From: G025836975 sp048751585
GTDB lineage: Bacteria > Pseudomonadota > Gammaproteobacteria > Burkholderiales > Burkholderiaceae_B
Assembly (NCBI RefSeq): GCF_048751585.1
Contig: NZ_JAZHOB010000008.1
Span: 260,939 to 324,938, forward strand
Direction of reading: 5' to 3'
Length of the DNA: 64,000 nt
Numbering within the stretch: the first letter of the stretch is position 1; each line of letters opens with the position of its first letter. Shown here one piece after another: positions 31,081-43,507 of this stretch. The position numbers were made by a program, and so were the translations under genes. The notes beneath the pieces are model-generated. The model saw only the letters and a list, made by a program, of their open reading frames with translations, was not told the origin of the DNA and ran no database searches.

Positions 31081-31929
31081 ATGCAATCCAACCGACTTCC
31101 TGTTAGCGATTACCTGGACACCGCCGTTACCGCCGCCCGCGCCGCGGCGGCGATCTTGCAAGCATACGCCCACAATCGGGCCGAACTGGTGATCGACAAG
31201 AAAACCCGCAACGACCTGGTTTCGCAGGCGGATCGCGAAGCGGAGCAGGCCATCATCGAGATTCTGCGCGAACGCACTCCCGAGCTGGGCATCGTGGCCG
31301 AGGAAAGCGGCGGCTTCACATCGGGAGCCGCCACCTGGTATATCGATCCGCTGGACGGAACAACCAATTTTCTTCACGCCATCCCGCAATATGCCGTGTC
31401 CATCGGACTTATCGCCCATGCCGGCGCGCTGGTCACCGGCGACACACCGCTTGAGCAGGACACACCCATCATCGGCGTGGTCTATGACCCGAACCGCGAA
31501 GAGCTCTTCACCGCCATGCACGGCGTCGGCGCGTGGCTGAACGAACACCGCATCGCCTGCTCCTCCACCGAGCAATTGGCCGAATCGGTGGTGGCCACCG
31601 GCTTTCCCTTCCGCGACTTCTCGTTCGCCGATCAATACATGCCCACCTTGCATCAGGCCATCAACACGACGCGGGGGGTGCGCCGCCTGGGGGCCGCCGC
31701 GCTGGACCTGGCATGGGTGGCTTGCGGCCGCTACGACGGCTACTGGGAAATGGGCCTGGCGCCCTGGGATGTCGCCGCGGGCACCCTGATCGTGCGCGAG
31801 GCGGGCGGCATCTGCGAAGACATCCATCATCGCGATCCCTGGCCGGTCAAGGGCTATGTCTACGCGGGCAATACCCATACCGCGCCGGCGCTGGACGCCA
31901 TGATCCGGCCGCACCTGACGAAAGGCTAG
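31081..31929 (+). CDS. suhB: Inositol-monophosphatase family protein (SuhB-like)
   Basis: A 282-residue lithium-sensitive phosphatase-fold protein. Metal sites: VAEESGG, DPLDGTTNFLH and WDVAAGTLIVREAGG. SuhB in E. coli both dephosphorylates inositol phosphates and joins the rRNA antitermination complex; which role applies here cannot be read from the sequence. Start ATG 31081; divergent from mnmC with 87 bases between the starts. The insertion GALVTGDTPLEQDTPIIG (about residues 119-136) is a local lengthening relative to E. coli. Confidence 0.88.
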   Translation: MQSNRLPVSDYLDTAVTAARAAAAILQAYAHNRAELVIDKKTRNDLVSQADREAEQAIIEILRERTPELGIVAEESGGFTSGAATWYIDPLDGTTNFLHAIPQYAVSIGLIAHAGALVTGDTPLEQDTPIIGVVYDPNREELFTAMHGVGAWLNEHRIACSSTEQLAESVVATGFPFRDFSFADQYMPTLHQAINTTRGVRRLGAAALDLAWVACGRYDGYWEMGLAPWDVAAGTLIVREAGGICEDIHHRDPWPVKGYVYAGNTHTAPALDAMIRPHLTKG

Positions 31930-32034
31930 CCGCTCGCCCCAGCCGCTATGTCCGTGTTCGCATGGCCCTGATTTGATGATACGCTGGCACTGGCGTATAA
32001 AGTTCCAATCAACGAACACTACAGGACCGCAACC

Positions 32035-33237
32035 ATGAAGCTGGCCGAACCTATCGTCGGATGGAAATCCGAAATCGCGGCCATACGCCGCGATATCCAT
32101 GCCCATCCTGAACTGGCATACGAAGAAGTCCGCACCGCCGATCTGGTCGCGGGCAAGCTCGAATCCTGGGGCATACCGGTACACCGCGGCCTGGGCGTCA
32201 CCGGCGTCGTGGGCATCATAAAGGGAAAGACCGAAAGCGGGCGAGCCCTGGGCCTTCGGGCCGATATGGATGCCCTGCCCATGCAAGAGGCCAATACCTT
32301 CAGCCATGCCAGCAAGCATCCGGGGAAAATGCATGCCTGCGGCCATGATGGCCATACAGCCATGCTCCTCGGCGCGGCGCGCTATCTGTCTGAACACCGC
32401 GACTTCGCCGGCACGGTGTACGTGATCTTCCAACCCGCTGAAGAAGGCTTCAGCGGAGCCCGGGCAATGATGGACGACGGCCTGTTCACGCTGTTCCCCA
32501 TGGATGCCGTATTCGGCATGCATAACTGGCCCGGCATGCAGGCCGGAACCTTCGGCGTCGTCGCCGGACCCATCATGGCATCCAGCAACACGTTTGAAAT
32601 TCGGCTCGAGGGCAAGGGCGCGCACGGCGCCATGCCGCACTTGGGCGTCGATCCCGTCATGGCCGCCGTTCAACTGGCGCAAAGCCTGCAAACCATCGTC
32701 ACGCGCGACCGCAACCCCCTGGATCCGGCCGTGCTCAGCATTACCCAGATTCATAGCGGGTCGGCCGACAACGTCATTCCCAACGACGCCACGCTTCGAG
32801 GCACCGTCCGCACGTTCTCCGACCAGGCGCTGGACCTGATCGAGCAGCGCATGGCCCAGGTCACCGAACACACCAGCCTGGCCCTGAACTGCAAATCCGA
32901 ATTCGCTTTCCATCGCAAATACCCGCCCACCATCAATCACGACAAGGAAGCCGCTTTCTGCGCACAGGTTCTGCAAGGCATCGTCGGCGCCGAACACGTC
33001 GATCAAACCGTGCAACCCTCGATGGGCGCGGAAGATTTCGCCTTCATGCTGAAGGAAAAACCGGGATGCTACGTCTGGATAGGCAATGGCCAGGGCGGCC
33101 ACCGCGACCAGGGACACGGCACAGGCCCCTGCATGCTGCACAACGGCAGCTACGATTTCAATGACGAGCTGATCCCGCTGGGCGCCACCTACTGGGTCGA
33201 ACTTGCCCGGCAATGGCTCGCAAGCCAGGCCAGCTAG
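32035..33237 (+). CDS. M20-family amidohydrolase (hippurate hydrolase-like)
   Basis: A 400-residue di-metal peptidase/amidohydrolase. Metal-site blocks: HAHPELAYEE, LRADMDALPM, HACGHDGHTAMLLGAA and FQPAEEGFSGARAM (catalytic Glu pair), with the late ligand in QPSMGAEDFAFML. The lid domain lies at about 185-300. It removes N-acyl or amino-acid groups; the substrate is not evident. A paralogue with the same blocks lies at 61.6-62.8 kb. Start at MKLAEPIVGW. Confidence 0.9.
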   Translation: MKLAEPIVGWKSEIAAIRRDIHAHPELAYEEVRTADLVAGKLESWGIPVHRGLGVTGVVGIIKGKTESGRALGLRADMDALPMQEANTFSHASKHPGKMHACGHDGHTAMLLGAARYLSEHRDFAGTVYVIFQPAEEGFSGARAMMDDGLFTLFPMDAVFGMHNWPGMQAGTFGVVAGPIMASSNTFEIRLEGKGAHGAMPHLGVDPVMAAVQLAQSLQTIVTRDRNPLDPAVLSITQIHSGSADNVIPNDATLRGTVRTFSDQALDLIEQRMAQVTEHTSLALNCKSEFAFHRKYPPTINHDKEAAFCAQVLQGIVGAEHVDQTVQPSMGAEDFAFMLKEKPGCYVWIGNGQGGHRDQGHGTGPCMLHNGSYDFNDELIPLGATYWVELARQWLASQAS

Positions 33238-33402
33238 CGCGGCAGGCCATTTAACAAATGTTTAACGGCCCGCCGGGCGCTTGCCATTAAAATAGCCAAC
33301 GCAATGCGTCCGGCCTGCGCCGGTTACTCTACAATGCATCGTCCCCCACACGCCTAGTCCGGCCCTGCCAGGCAGGCGTGATCGATATCTGGAGCAGCAA
33401 CC

Positions 33403-33810
33403 TTGAGCACCAACAATATCCAAACCGTCTTGCCCCCTCCAGAGCGCCACGCCGTTTTACGCGTAATGCCGCAGCCGGCCGACGCCAATATTCACGGCGA
33501 CGTATTCGGCGGCTGGATCATGGCCCAGGTCGACATCGCCGGCTCCATCCCCGCCACGAGGCGCGCGGCGGGCCGTGTGGCCACGGTCGCCGTCAATTCC
33601 TTCACCTTCAAGCAGCCGGTATTCGTCGGCGATCTGCTCAGCTTCTATGCCGAGATCGTCAAGGTGGGCAACACATCCATCACCATTTCGGTGGAAGTCT
33701 ATGCCGAGCGCCAGCGGCTGGAGCTCGAGGTCGTCAAAGTCACCGAAGCCATTCTTACTTACGTCGCCACCGACGACCAACGCAAGCGCCGCCCTCTTCC
33801 ACCCGTTTGA
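33403..33810 (+). CDS. Acyl-CoA thioesterase, hotdog fold (YciA-like)
   Basis: A 135-residue hotdog thioesterase. The catalytic segment NIHGDVFGGWIMAQVDIAG carries the Asp of YciA-type enzymes, and the central strand is VNSFTFKQPVFVGDLLSFYAEI. It hydrolyses acyl-CoA esters in the cytoplasm. The start is a TTG with GGAG about ten bases upstream; no ATG is available before the conserved core. mgtE follows 15 bases later on the same strand. Confidence 0.88.
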   Translation: MSTNNIQTVLPPPERHAVLRVMPQPADANIHGDVFGGWIMAQVDIAGSIPATRRAAGRVATVAVNSFTFKQPVFVGDLLSFYAEIVKVGNTSITISVEVYAERQRLELEVVKVTEAILTYVATDDQRKRRPLPPV

Positions 33811-33825
33811 ACGCAAGGTTTGCCT

Positions 33826-35304
33826 ATGTCGGATCCCTCAGTCCAGGCTGAAGACGCAGCGATCGTGATTCCGCGCCGCCTCGACCCCGAAGACGCGCAG
33901 CTTGCCTTGCAGCGCTTGCAAGCCATCCTCAAGCGGCAGGAAGTGGTGGAGGCCCTGGCGCACCGCCAGTACGAAGAGGACGACAAATCCAATCTGCTGG
34001 AAGGCCTGCTGCACCGGCAGCACGAGAACGAAATAAAGGCCATCGTCAACGACCTGCATCCGGCCGACATCGCTTTCATTCTGGAATCGCTGCCGGTACA
34101 GGAGCGTCAGGCTGTCTGGCAACTTGTCAGCGCCGAGCACGATGCCGACGTGCTGCTGGAAGTCGACGATTGGGCGCGCGAATCCCTGATCGAGTCCATG
34201 GATCACCAGGACCTGATCGCCGCGACCGGCACCATGGATGCGGACGAAATCGCCGACCTGGCCGCCGACCTTCCCGCGGACGTCATCGCCGAAGTGCAGA
34301 AGGGGCTGACCGACGAAGAGCGGGCGCAACTGATCGAAGCCATGGGCTATCCCGAAGACACGGTCGGCGCCATCATGGACTTTGAAATGGTCCGCGTGCG
34401 CGAAGACGTGTCGCTCGAGGTGGTGCTGCGCTATTTGCGCCGATTGCACGAACTGCCCGACCATACCGACCAGATCTTCGTGGTCGACCGCGAGGACAAG
34501 CTGCAAGGCACGCTGTACCTGTCGACGCTGCTGGTCCGCGAACCCGAGAATCTGGTGTCCGATGTCATGGTCACCGACTACCTGACGCTCAATCCCCTGG
34601 ACTCCGACGCCGACGCGGCGGGCGCGTTCGAACGCTACGACCTGGTCTCGGCGCCGGTCGTCGACGACCAGGGCCGCCTGATCGGGCGGGTCACCATTGC
34701 CGAAGTGGTGGACGTCATCCAAGAGGACTCGCAAGAACAGGCCCTGTCGCGCGCCGGCTTGCAGGAAGAGGACATTTTTGCGCCGGTGCTCGATGCCTTG
34801 CGCAACCGCGCGCCCTGGTTGTTCGTCAACCTGTGCACGGCTTCGATCGCCTCGCTGGTGGCGTCCCGATTCGAGGACACCGTCAGCCATATTGTGATTC
34901 TTGCCTTCCTGATGTCCATCGTGGCGGGCATAGGCGGCAACTCGGGCAACCAGACCATGACCATGATCATCCGGGCGCTGGCCGTGGGCCGGGTCACCGG
35001 CTCCAACGCCTGGCAACTGGTCAAGCGCGAACTGACGGTAACCTTCCTGGTGGGCGCCTGTGGCAGCGTGGTTGCGGCTTGCTTTGCCTGGGCCATTTCG
35101 GGCTCCATCGCGATCGCCGCCGTGATGATGGCCGCGATGATATGCAATATGCTTATCGGCGCGGCCCTTGGTGTGCTCATACCCATGCTGCGCGACCGCT
35201 TCGGCAAGGACCCAGCCATGGGCTCCTCGGTGCTGCTGACCTTCGCCACCGACTCGCTGGGATTTTTTGTTTTCCTGGGCCTGGCCACGCTGTTTCTGAT
35301 CTAG
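33826..35304 (+). CDS. mgtE: Magnesium transporter MgtE
   Basis: A 492-residue Mg2+ channel. The cytosolic N-domain of acidic helices (LHPADIAFILESLPVQERQ, LAADLPADVIAEVQKGLTDE) is followed by a CBS pair (MDFEMVRVREDVSL, VMVTDYLTLNP, APVVDDQGRLIGRVTI). Five membrane helices then begin at APWLFVNLCTASIASLVA, including the pore motif GIGGNSGNQTMTMIIRALA. Magnesium sensing by the N-domain and CBS pair gates the pore. Start ATG 33826 with AAGG upstream; a TTG two codons earlier is possible. It may be co-transcribed with the thioesterase gene. Confidence 0.94.
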   Translation: MSDPSVQAEDAAIVIPRRLDPEDAQLALQRLQAILKRQEVVEALAHRQYEEDDKSNLLEGLLHRQHENEIKAIVNDLHPADIAFILESLPVQERQAVWQLVSAEHDADVLLEVDDWARESLIESMDHQDLIAATGTMDADEIADLAADLPADVIAEVQKGLTDEERAQLIEAMGYPEDTVGAIMDFEMVRVREDVSLEVVLRYLRRLHELPDHTDQIFVVDREDKLQGTLYLSTLLVREPENLVSDVMVTDYLTLNPLDSDADAAGAFERYDLVSAPVVDDQGRLIGRVTIAEVVDVIQEDSQEQALSRAGLQEEDIFAPVLDALRNRAPWLFVNLCTASIASLVASRFEDTVSHIVILAFLMSIVAGIGGNSGNQTMTMIIRALAVGRVTGSNAWQLVKRELTVTFLVGACGSVVAACFAWAISGSIAIAAVMMAAMICNMLIGAALGVLIPMLRDRFGKDPAMGSSVLLTFATDSLGFFVFLGLATLFLI

Positions 35305-35331
35305 CCCGCCAGAATGGCAAACCGCTAATTG

Positions 35332-35369
35332 TTGAGGCCAGGTCTTGCCGGACCTGGCCTCAATTTATC
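35332..35369 (+). terminator. Terminator of mgtE
   Basis: TTGAGGCCAGGTC (35332-35344) pairs perfectly with 35351-35363 around a six-base loop, followed by TTTATCTT. It is 28 bases past the mgtE stop. Confidence 0.85.
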
Positions 35370-35437
35370 TTACGGCTGCCACGCTGTATCGTGCGGCGCC
35401 GGCGGCATTGGCCCGTTTGGCGCCGGAATCCTGCGGC

Positions 35438-38179
<2,742 letters not shown>

Positions 38180-38274
38180 TCTTGTGTCGTCGATGCGAAC
38201 TTGCCGCGCACAGCGCAAATTCCCATGCCTGTCTGTTGGGGTTGGCGGATTTTTCCGCAGGAAAACGATACAGT

Positions 38275-39237
38275 TTAACGCACCTGGGGCACGGCGGCTT
38301 CCGCCTGCGGGGAGGCATCGACCACAAGTTGCCGCTCCGGCTCCTGCCGAGCCAAAAACAGTGTGGGATCAAGGGGATGGCCCGCCATGCGCACCTCGAA
38401 ATGCAGATGGGAACCGGTGGAGCGGCCGGTGGAACCCACGCGCGCGATCAGCTGCCCCTTCTCGACCAGGTCGCCCACTTTTACGTTGATGGACGACGCG
38501 TGCGCATACCGGGTAATCAGCCCGTTGCCGTGGTTGATTTCGACCAGCTTGCCGTAGCCGGGCGCGTAGCGCGCCTCGGTAACCACCCCTCCCGATGCCG
38601 CGTGAATGGGCGTACCCTTGGGCGCGGCGAAATCCAGGCCCTCGTGCATGGAGTGACGGCCCGTCACCGGATTGCGCCGCCAGCCGAAGGAAGAGGTCAG
38701 GTAGGGATAATTGACGGGATTGAAAGTGGGCAGCCCGGCCTCGATGCCGCTACGCCGGGTCAGGACCAGGTCCAGCATCTCGAAGCCGTCTTTTTTCTGG
38801 GACAGCTCATGGGTCAGCGCATCCAGTTGGCGGCCCAGGCCTTCGGCCGACCAGGAAGCGCCATGCTCGGAGGTGATATAGTCCATGACGGGAGCATCGC
38901 CTTGTTCCAGGCTGGCATGCACCTCGGGGTCGGTATACGATACGCCAGCGGCTTCGGCAACCCGTTTGCTAAGGGCATCCATCGCAATCAGCTTGGCCTG
39001 CAGATCGCCCACCTTGGATGCCAGCAAATTGACGTTTTCACGCACATAGGCCGAATCCCGGGATGCCTGTTCCGTAATGACGCGTTCCTGGTCGGCCGTC
39101 ATGACGGGCCGTTTGAGCAGATACGACTGGACCCACGCACCGGCAGCCGCCGAGGCACCCATTGCAGCCGCCGCGATAAGCGTCACGAAAGCCACCCTTA
39201 GCACCCTGGCGTTAGAATCAGCAAACCTTTTGCGCAT
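38275..39237 (-). CDS. M23-family (LytM-type) metallopeptidase, membrane-anchored
   Basis: A 320-residue protein. One N-terminal membrane segment (LRVAFVTLIAAAAMGASAAAG) is followed by a coiled-coil stretch (about 45-130) and a C-terminal LytM domain with the zinc ligands in HEGLDFAAPKGTP (H-x3-D) and HLHFEVR (H-x-H). All ligands are present, so it should be an active peptidoglycan endopeptidase rather than an EnvC-like activator. Its place between lpxC and secA is common in betaproteobacteria. It is divergent from the DUF721 gene (43 bases between starts). Confidence 0.88.
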   Translation of the reverse strand: MRKRFADSNARVLRVAFVTLIAAAAMGASAAAGAWVQSYLLKRPVMTADQERVITEQASRDSAYVRENVNLLASKVGDLQAKLIAMDALSKRVAEAAGVSYTDPEVHASLEQGDAPVMDYITSEHGASWSAEGLGRQLDALTHELSQKKDGFEMLDLVLTRRSGIEAGLPTFNPVNYPYLTSSFGWRRNPVTGRHSMHEGLDFAAPKGTPIHAASGGVVTEARYAPGYGKLVEINHGNGLITRYAHASSINVKVGDLVEKGQLIARVGSTGRSTGSHLHFEVRMAGHPLDPTLFLARQEPERQLVVDASPQAEAAVPQVR

Positions 39238-39280
39238 ATAGCTTTATCTCACTTCAATTCAATTCTTTATAAATACAGAC

Positions 39281-39757
39281 ATGTCCCGACCCGGCACACG
39301 ACGATCCCATGACGATGCGCGGCCCGCCACCCTGGCGCTAGGCTGGCTGGGCGGCGACCGGCAAGGTGCGCAGGTGCTGGAGACGGCACGCAGATTGCTG
39401 GCGGCCGAGCAAGCGGCAAAAGACGCCTTGCCGCCCGCCCTGGCCCTGGTGTGCAAGGTGGCCCGTATAGAAAGACAGCAAATTACGCTGGCAGTTCCCA
39501 GCGCCGCCTACGCGGCAAGGCTGCGGCAACTTGCCCCCAGCATCGTGCAGACGCTTGCTGGCGGCGGGTGGAACCTTACCGAAATCAAGGTCAAGGTTCA
39601 AGCCGGCCTGTTACAAAGCCAGACAAAAAAGTCTGGCAAAGAGGTGGTCCCCCTGGACAATGCGGCGCTGGACGCCTTCGACGAACTGCGCGGCAAGCTG
39701 CGGCCCGGCCCGCTGGCAGATGCGGTAAAACGCCTGCTGGACCATCATCGCCGCTAA
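39281..39757 (+). CDS. DUF721 (DciA-like) domain protein
   Basis: A 158-residue protein. The segment LARIERQQITLAVPSAAYA-like core (residues 62-85) with RLRQLAPSIVQTL is the DUF721 fold. DciA members load the replicative helicase in bacteria without DnaC; a short DUF721 protein in betaproteobacteria may or may not do this. The C-terminus carries an additional charged tail (LDAFDELRGKLRPGPLADAV). It is the only plus-strand gene in the block between mgtE and mraZ. Confidence 0.7.
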   Translation: MSRPGTRRSHDDARPATLALGWLGGDRQGAQVLETARRLLAAEQAAKDALPPALALVCKVARIERQQITLAVPSAAYAARLRQLAPSIVQTLAGGGWNLTEIKVKVQAGLLQSQTKKSGKEVVPLDNAALDAFDELRGKLRPGPLADAVKRLLDHHRR

Positions 39758-39779
39758 AGGCGCGCCGGGTGTTTGCCTT

Positions 39780-40703
39780 TTACGCGAATTTCCATTCGCG
39801 CGTGAAGGCCTTGGGTGCGGTAGCCATGGAATCGTATGTCACGAGTTCCCAGCTGTCTTGCCGGGCGAGCAGCGCCCGCGCCAACTGGTTGTTCAGGCCG
39901 TGCCCCGACTTGCACGCCACATAGCGCGCAACCAGAGGCTTGCCTATAAGGTAAAGGTCGCCGATGGCGTCCAGTATCTTGTGTTTTACGAATTCGTCGT
40001 CGTAGCGCAAGCCATCGGAATTGAGCACGCGGTACTCGTCCATGACAATGGCGTTATCCAGGCTGCCGCCGCGAGCCAGGCCCGCGGCGCGCAAGGCCTC
40101 GACCTCGCTGGCGAAACCGAAAGTACGGGCGCGCGCAATGGTCTTGATATAGGAGTCTTTCTCGAAATCGACTTCGGCGAAATTGGCCGTGGAGTCGATG
40201 GCGGGATGGTGAAAATCGATGGCGAACGACAAGGCAAAGCCGTCGTAAGGTTCCAGGCGCGCCCATTTCAGGTCGTCGCCTTCGCCTTCGCGGACTTCGA
40301 CGGTTTTCAGGACGCGCAGGAATTGCTTGGGCGCGGCCTGTTCCTCAAGGCCGGCCGAGCGCAGCAGGTACACGAAGGTGCCGGCGCTGCCGTCCATGAT
40401 GGGAACTTCCTCGGCGGTAAGGTCGACGTGCAGGTTATCGACACCCAGGCCGGCCAGCGCCGACATCAGATGCTCGACGGTGGATACGCGCACATTTCCC
40501 TGCTGCAGCACCGAGGCCATGCGGGTGTTGCCCACCTGGTCCGCCTGCGCGGGCAAATCGACGACTTCGGGAAGATCAACGCGATGAAACACAATACCGG
40601 TATTGGGCGCGGCCGGGCGCAAGGTGATCTCGACCCGCCGGCCCGAGTGCAGGCCGACCCCTTTGGTACTGATCGTTTTCTGTATGGTGCGTTGACGTAG
40701 CAT
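39780..40703 (-). CDS. lpxC: UDP-3-O-acyl-N-acetylglucosamine deacetylase LpxC
   Basis: A 307-residue zinc enzyme for the committed step of lipid A synthesis. The N-terminus RQRTIQKTISTKGVGLHSG, the zinc histidine in STVEHLMSAL and the motif EFVKHKILDAIGDLYL (H-x3-D) are as in E. coli. It ends in the short ...REWKFA tail; in E. coli the C-terminus is the FtsH degradation signal, but whether that holds here is not known. It closes the dcw run after ftsZ with a 233-base gap. Confidence 0.96.
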   Translation of the reverse strand: MLRQRTIQKTISTKGVGLHSGRRVEITLRPAAPNTGIVFHRVDLPEVVDLPAQADQVGNTRMASVLQQGNVRVSTVEHLMSALAGLGVDNLHVDLTAEEVPIMDGSAGTFVYLLRSAGLEEQAAPKQFLRVLKTVEVREGEGDDLKWARLEPYDGFALSFAIDFHHPAIDSTANFAEVDFEKDSYIKTIARARTFGFASEVEALRAAGLARGGSLDNAIVMDEYRVLNSDGLRYDDEFVKHKILDAIGDLYLIGKPLVARYVACKSGHGLNNQLARALLARQDSWELVTYDSMATAPKAFTREWKFA

Positions 40704-40754
40704 ATTCTGGATTAAGCAAGATCATGCCGGGATTCGCCCGGAAACATGAATGAC

Positions 40755-40782
40755 ATAGTAGTGTAACCGAATCAAGGGTTAA
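40755..40782 (-). promoter_or_regulatory. Candidate promoter of lpxC
   Basis: Minus strand TTAACC (40782-40777), 16-base spacer, TACTAT (40760-40755), about 50 bases before the lpxC ATG. The match is moderate. Confidence 0.35.
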
Positions 40783-40847
40783 CCACTAAACATATGTGTT
40801 TCAAGCGACTTCAGGCAGCCCGTGAAAACAGGCGATAAAACGCGGCG

Positions 40848-40879
40848 GCGCACTTCCCCGGGGAAAGGGGGAAGTGCGC
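40848..40879 (-). terminator. Strong hairpin between ftsZ and lpxC
   Basis: GCGCACTTCCCC (40848-40859) pairs perfectly with GGGGAAGTGCGC (40868-40879) around an eight-base loop. No T-run follows on the minus strand, so it may attenuate or protect ftsZ mRNA rather than fully terminate it. Confidence 0.55.
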
Positions 40880-40936
40880 TGCCGGGCCTGTCCGGGAGGA
40901 CAGACATGTGAGAGGCGTATTTACTGCTCCGAACCC

Positions 40937-42106
40937 TTAGTCCGCCTGCTTGCGCAGGAAGGCCGGGATATCGAAGTGATCCATGCCGGCGGTTTCCAGG
41001 GCGCGCACCTGGGCCGAAGCCTGGCTGCGCGGATTACGGATGACAGCGGGAACATCCGAACCGCCGAAATCATGGCCGCTCATCATGCCCATGTTGTCGG
41101 TGCCGGTACGCAAGTTTTCCGCCACATTCTGCACCAATTGAGGACGCGACGCCGCGGGACGGCCAAGGCCAGTCGCCACCACGGTCACACGCAGGTTTTC
41201 GCCCATGGATTCGTCGTAGGCCGTGCCGAAAACGATGGTTGCCTCGTCGGCGGCATAGCTGCGGATGGTATCCATGATTTCGCGGGTTTCACGCATCTTC
41301 AGGGTGCGGCTTGCCGTGATGTTCACCAGCATGCCGCGGGCGCCATGCAAATCGACGCCTTCGAGCAAGGGGCAAGCGATGGCGCGTTCCGCGGCCACGC
41401 GGGCGCGGTCCGTGCCGGCGGCGATCGAAGTACCCATCATGGCCTGGCCCTGCTCGCCCATGATGGTCTTGACGTCCTCGAAGTCGACGTTCACATTGCC
41501 TTCGACATTGATGATCTCGGCAATCCCCGCGCAGGCGTTGTGCAGCACGTCGTCGGCCGACTTGAAGCAGTCTTCCTGCGTTGCGTCTTCGTCCATCAGG
41601 TCATACAGGTTTTCATTGAGCACGACGATCAGGGAATGCACGTGCTTGGACAGCTCGGCAATACCTTCTTCCGCCATTTTCATGCGCTTGCCGCCTTCGA
41701 AACCGAAGGGCTTGGTCACCACGCCCACGGTCAGAATGCCCAGTTCCTTGGCCACTTCGGCCACGACCGGGCCGGCTCCGGTACCCGTGCCGCCGCCCAT
41801 GCCGGCGGTAATGAAGACCATGTTGGCACCGGTCAGCGCCGCGCGGATTTCCTCGCGGGCGGTTTCGGCCGCGGCGCGGCCCTGTTCAGGCCGTGCGCCA
41901 GCACCCAGGCCTGTGCGGCCCAGGCGGATCTGGACGGGCGCCTCGCTGGTGGCGAGCGCCTGGGCGTCGGTGTTGGCGCAAATGAAATCCACGCCGTTCA
42001 CGCCCGATCGGATCATGTGGGCCACGGCATTACCTCCTGCGCCGCCCACTCCCACTACTTTAATAACGGTACCATTCGCGCTGGTATCGAGCATTTCGAA
42101 ATTCAT
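40937..42106 (-). CDS. ftsZ: Cell division protein FtsZ
   Basis: A 389-residue tubulin-like GTPase that forms the division ring. GTP-binding blocks are VIKVVGVGGAGGNAV and the tubulin signature GGGTGTGAGPVVAEVA, with the T7 loop NVDFEDVKTIM. A variable linker leads to the conserved C-terminal peptide FDIPAFLRKQAD that binds FtsA and other partners. Two adjacent ATG codons (42109, 42106) follow GGGAG; I use the second, giving MNFEMLDTS. A 168-base gap separates it from ftsA and could hold a separate promoter, but none is clear. Confidence 0.97.
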   Translation of the reverse strand: MNFEMLDTSANGTVIKVVGVGGAGGNAVAHMIRSGVNGVDFICANTDAQALATSEAPVQIRLGRTGLGAGARPEQGRAAAETAREEIRAALTGANMVFITAGMGGGTGTGAGPVVAEVAKELGILTVGVVTKPFGFEGGKRMKMAEEGIAELSKHVHSLIVVLNENLYDLMDEDATQEDCFKSADDVLHNACAGIAEIINVEGNVNVDFEDVKTIMGEQGQAMMGTSIAAGTDRARVAAERAIACPLLEGVDLHGARGMLVNITASRTLKMRETREIMDTIRSYAADEATIVFGTAYDESMGENLRVTVVATGLGRPAASRPQLVQNVAENLRTGTDNMGMMSGHDFGGSDVPAVIRNPRSQASAQVRALETAGMDHFDIPAFLRKQAD

Positions 42107-42274
42107 CATGATTGACTCCCTCACATAACCAAAAAAAGCGACAAATACAAAGTTCCCCAGTACTGCTTATTGTCCGGAATCGCTTCAAAGGAATTGCCAG
42201 CCTGATTCGCTCGCACCTGATTTGAAACTCCTCCGTGAACAGGCTTATGCCACCTGTCCATCAGGGCTTGCGCC

Positions 42275-43501
42275 CTAATTCATGAACCACTCCTTCATGC
42301 GCGCCAGCAGAGTCCTGAAACTGCCCTTCTGCTGAGCCACCTTGCGGCCTCTGGCGCGCTGCAAACGGGCTTCGGACAGCAAGCCCATCACTGTGGAAAA
42401 ACGCGGATTGTGCATGACATCGGCCAGGCTGCCCTCGTAGGCGGGAACCGCCACACGCACCGGTTTCAAAAATACGTCTTCGGCCAGCTCGACAATGCCC
42501 GGCATCAATGCCGTGCCGCCAGTCAGCACCACTCCGGAAGCCAGCAAATCCTCGTAGCCCGATTCGCGCACAATTTGCTGTACGAAGGTAAACAGCTCCT
42601 CGATACGCGGTTCGATCACGGCGCCAAGCGCCTGGCGCTTGACCTGGCGGTTGGGCCGGTCGCCCAGGCCAGGAACCTCGATATGCTCCTCCGGGCTGGC
42701 CAGCACCTGCTTGGCGATGCCGAAGCGCAGCTTGATTTCCTCCGCATCCGGAGTGGGCGTGCGCAGCATCGCCGCGATATCGCTGGTGATCTGATCGCCC
42801 GCAATCGGCACGACCGCGGTGTGCCTGATGGCGCCGCCGGTAAAGATCGCGATATCCGTCGTGCCGCCGCCCACGTCGACCAGCACCACACCCAATTCCT
42901 TTTCGTCGGATGTCAGGCAGGCCAGGCTGGAAGCCAGCGGCTGAAGTATCAGGTCCTGCACCTCCAGGCCGCAGCGACGCACGCACTTGACGATATTCTG
43001 GGCGGCGCTGACAGCGCCCGTGACAATATGCACACGTACTTCCAGGCGCAATCCGCTCATGCCTATCGGCTCGCGTATGTCTTCCTGAGAATCCACAATG
43101 AACTCCTGGGTCAACACATGCAGCACTTGCTGATCGGTCGGGATGTTCACCGCCTTGGCCGTTTCGATGACACGCGCCACATCGGTCGCGGTCACTTCCT
43201 TGTCCTTGACGGCCACCATGCCGCTGGAATTGAAGCTGGTGATGTGGCTGCCCGCGATGCCGGTATAGACTTCGCGGATCTTGCAATCGGCCATCAGCTC
43301 GGCCTCTTCAAGCGCGCGCTGTATGGAATTGACGGTCGATTCGATATTTACCACCACGCCTTTGCGCATGCCCTGGGATTCATGCTGACCCAGGCCCAAT
43401 ACTTCGAAACGCCCTTCCGGGAGGATCTCGGCCACCACGGCCACCACTTTGCTGGTGCCGATATCGAGTGCAACGATCAGGTCCTTGATGTCACGGGTCA
43501 T
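42275..43501 (-). CDS. ftsA: Cell division protein FtsA
   Basis: A 408-residue actin-like protein that tethers FtsZ to the membrane. Blocks: LIVALDIGTSKVVAVVAE, HVLTQEFIVDSQEDI (1C domain region), VLVDVGGGTTDIAIFTGG and VLTGGTALMPGIVELAED. The C-terminal amphipathic membrane-targeting helix is MLARMKEWFMN-like (LLARMKEWFMN). It lies six bases after ftsQ. Confidence 0.95.
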   Translation of the reverse strand: MTRDIKDLIVALDIGTSKVVAVVAEILPEGRFEVLGLGQHESQGMRKGVVVNIESTVNSIQRALEEAELMADCKIREVYTGIAGSHITSFNSSGMVAVKDKEVTATDVARVIETAKAVNIPTDQQVLHVLTQEFIVDSQEDIREPIGMSGLRLEVRVHIVTGAVSAAQNIVKCVRRCGLEVQDLILQPLASSLACLTSDEKELGVVLVDVGGGTTDIAIFTGGAIRHTAVVPIAGDQITSDIAAMLRTPTPDAEEIKLRFGIAKQVLASPEEHIEVPGLGDRPNRQVKRQALGAVIEPRIEELFTFVQQIVRESGYEDLLASGVVLTGGTALMPGIVELAEDVFLKPVRVAVPAYEGSLADVMHNPRFSTVMGLLSEARLQRARGRKVAQQKGSFRTLLARMKEWFMN

Positions 43502-43507
43502 AGTCTT

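Noticed and set aside
31000..33213. Upstream part of a 1361-codon minus-strand open frame continuous with mnmC
   Set aside because: It is antisense to the SuhB-like and M20 genes, has no family motifs, and arises because their GC-rich codons leave the opposite strand free of stops. Real MnmC begins at 30993.
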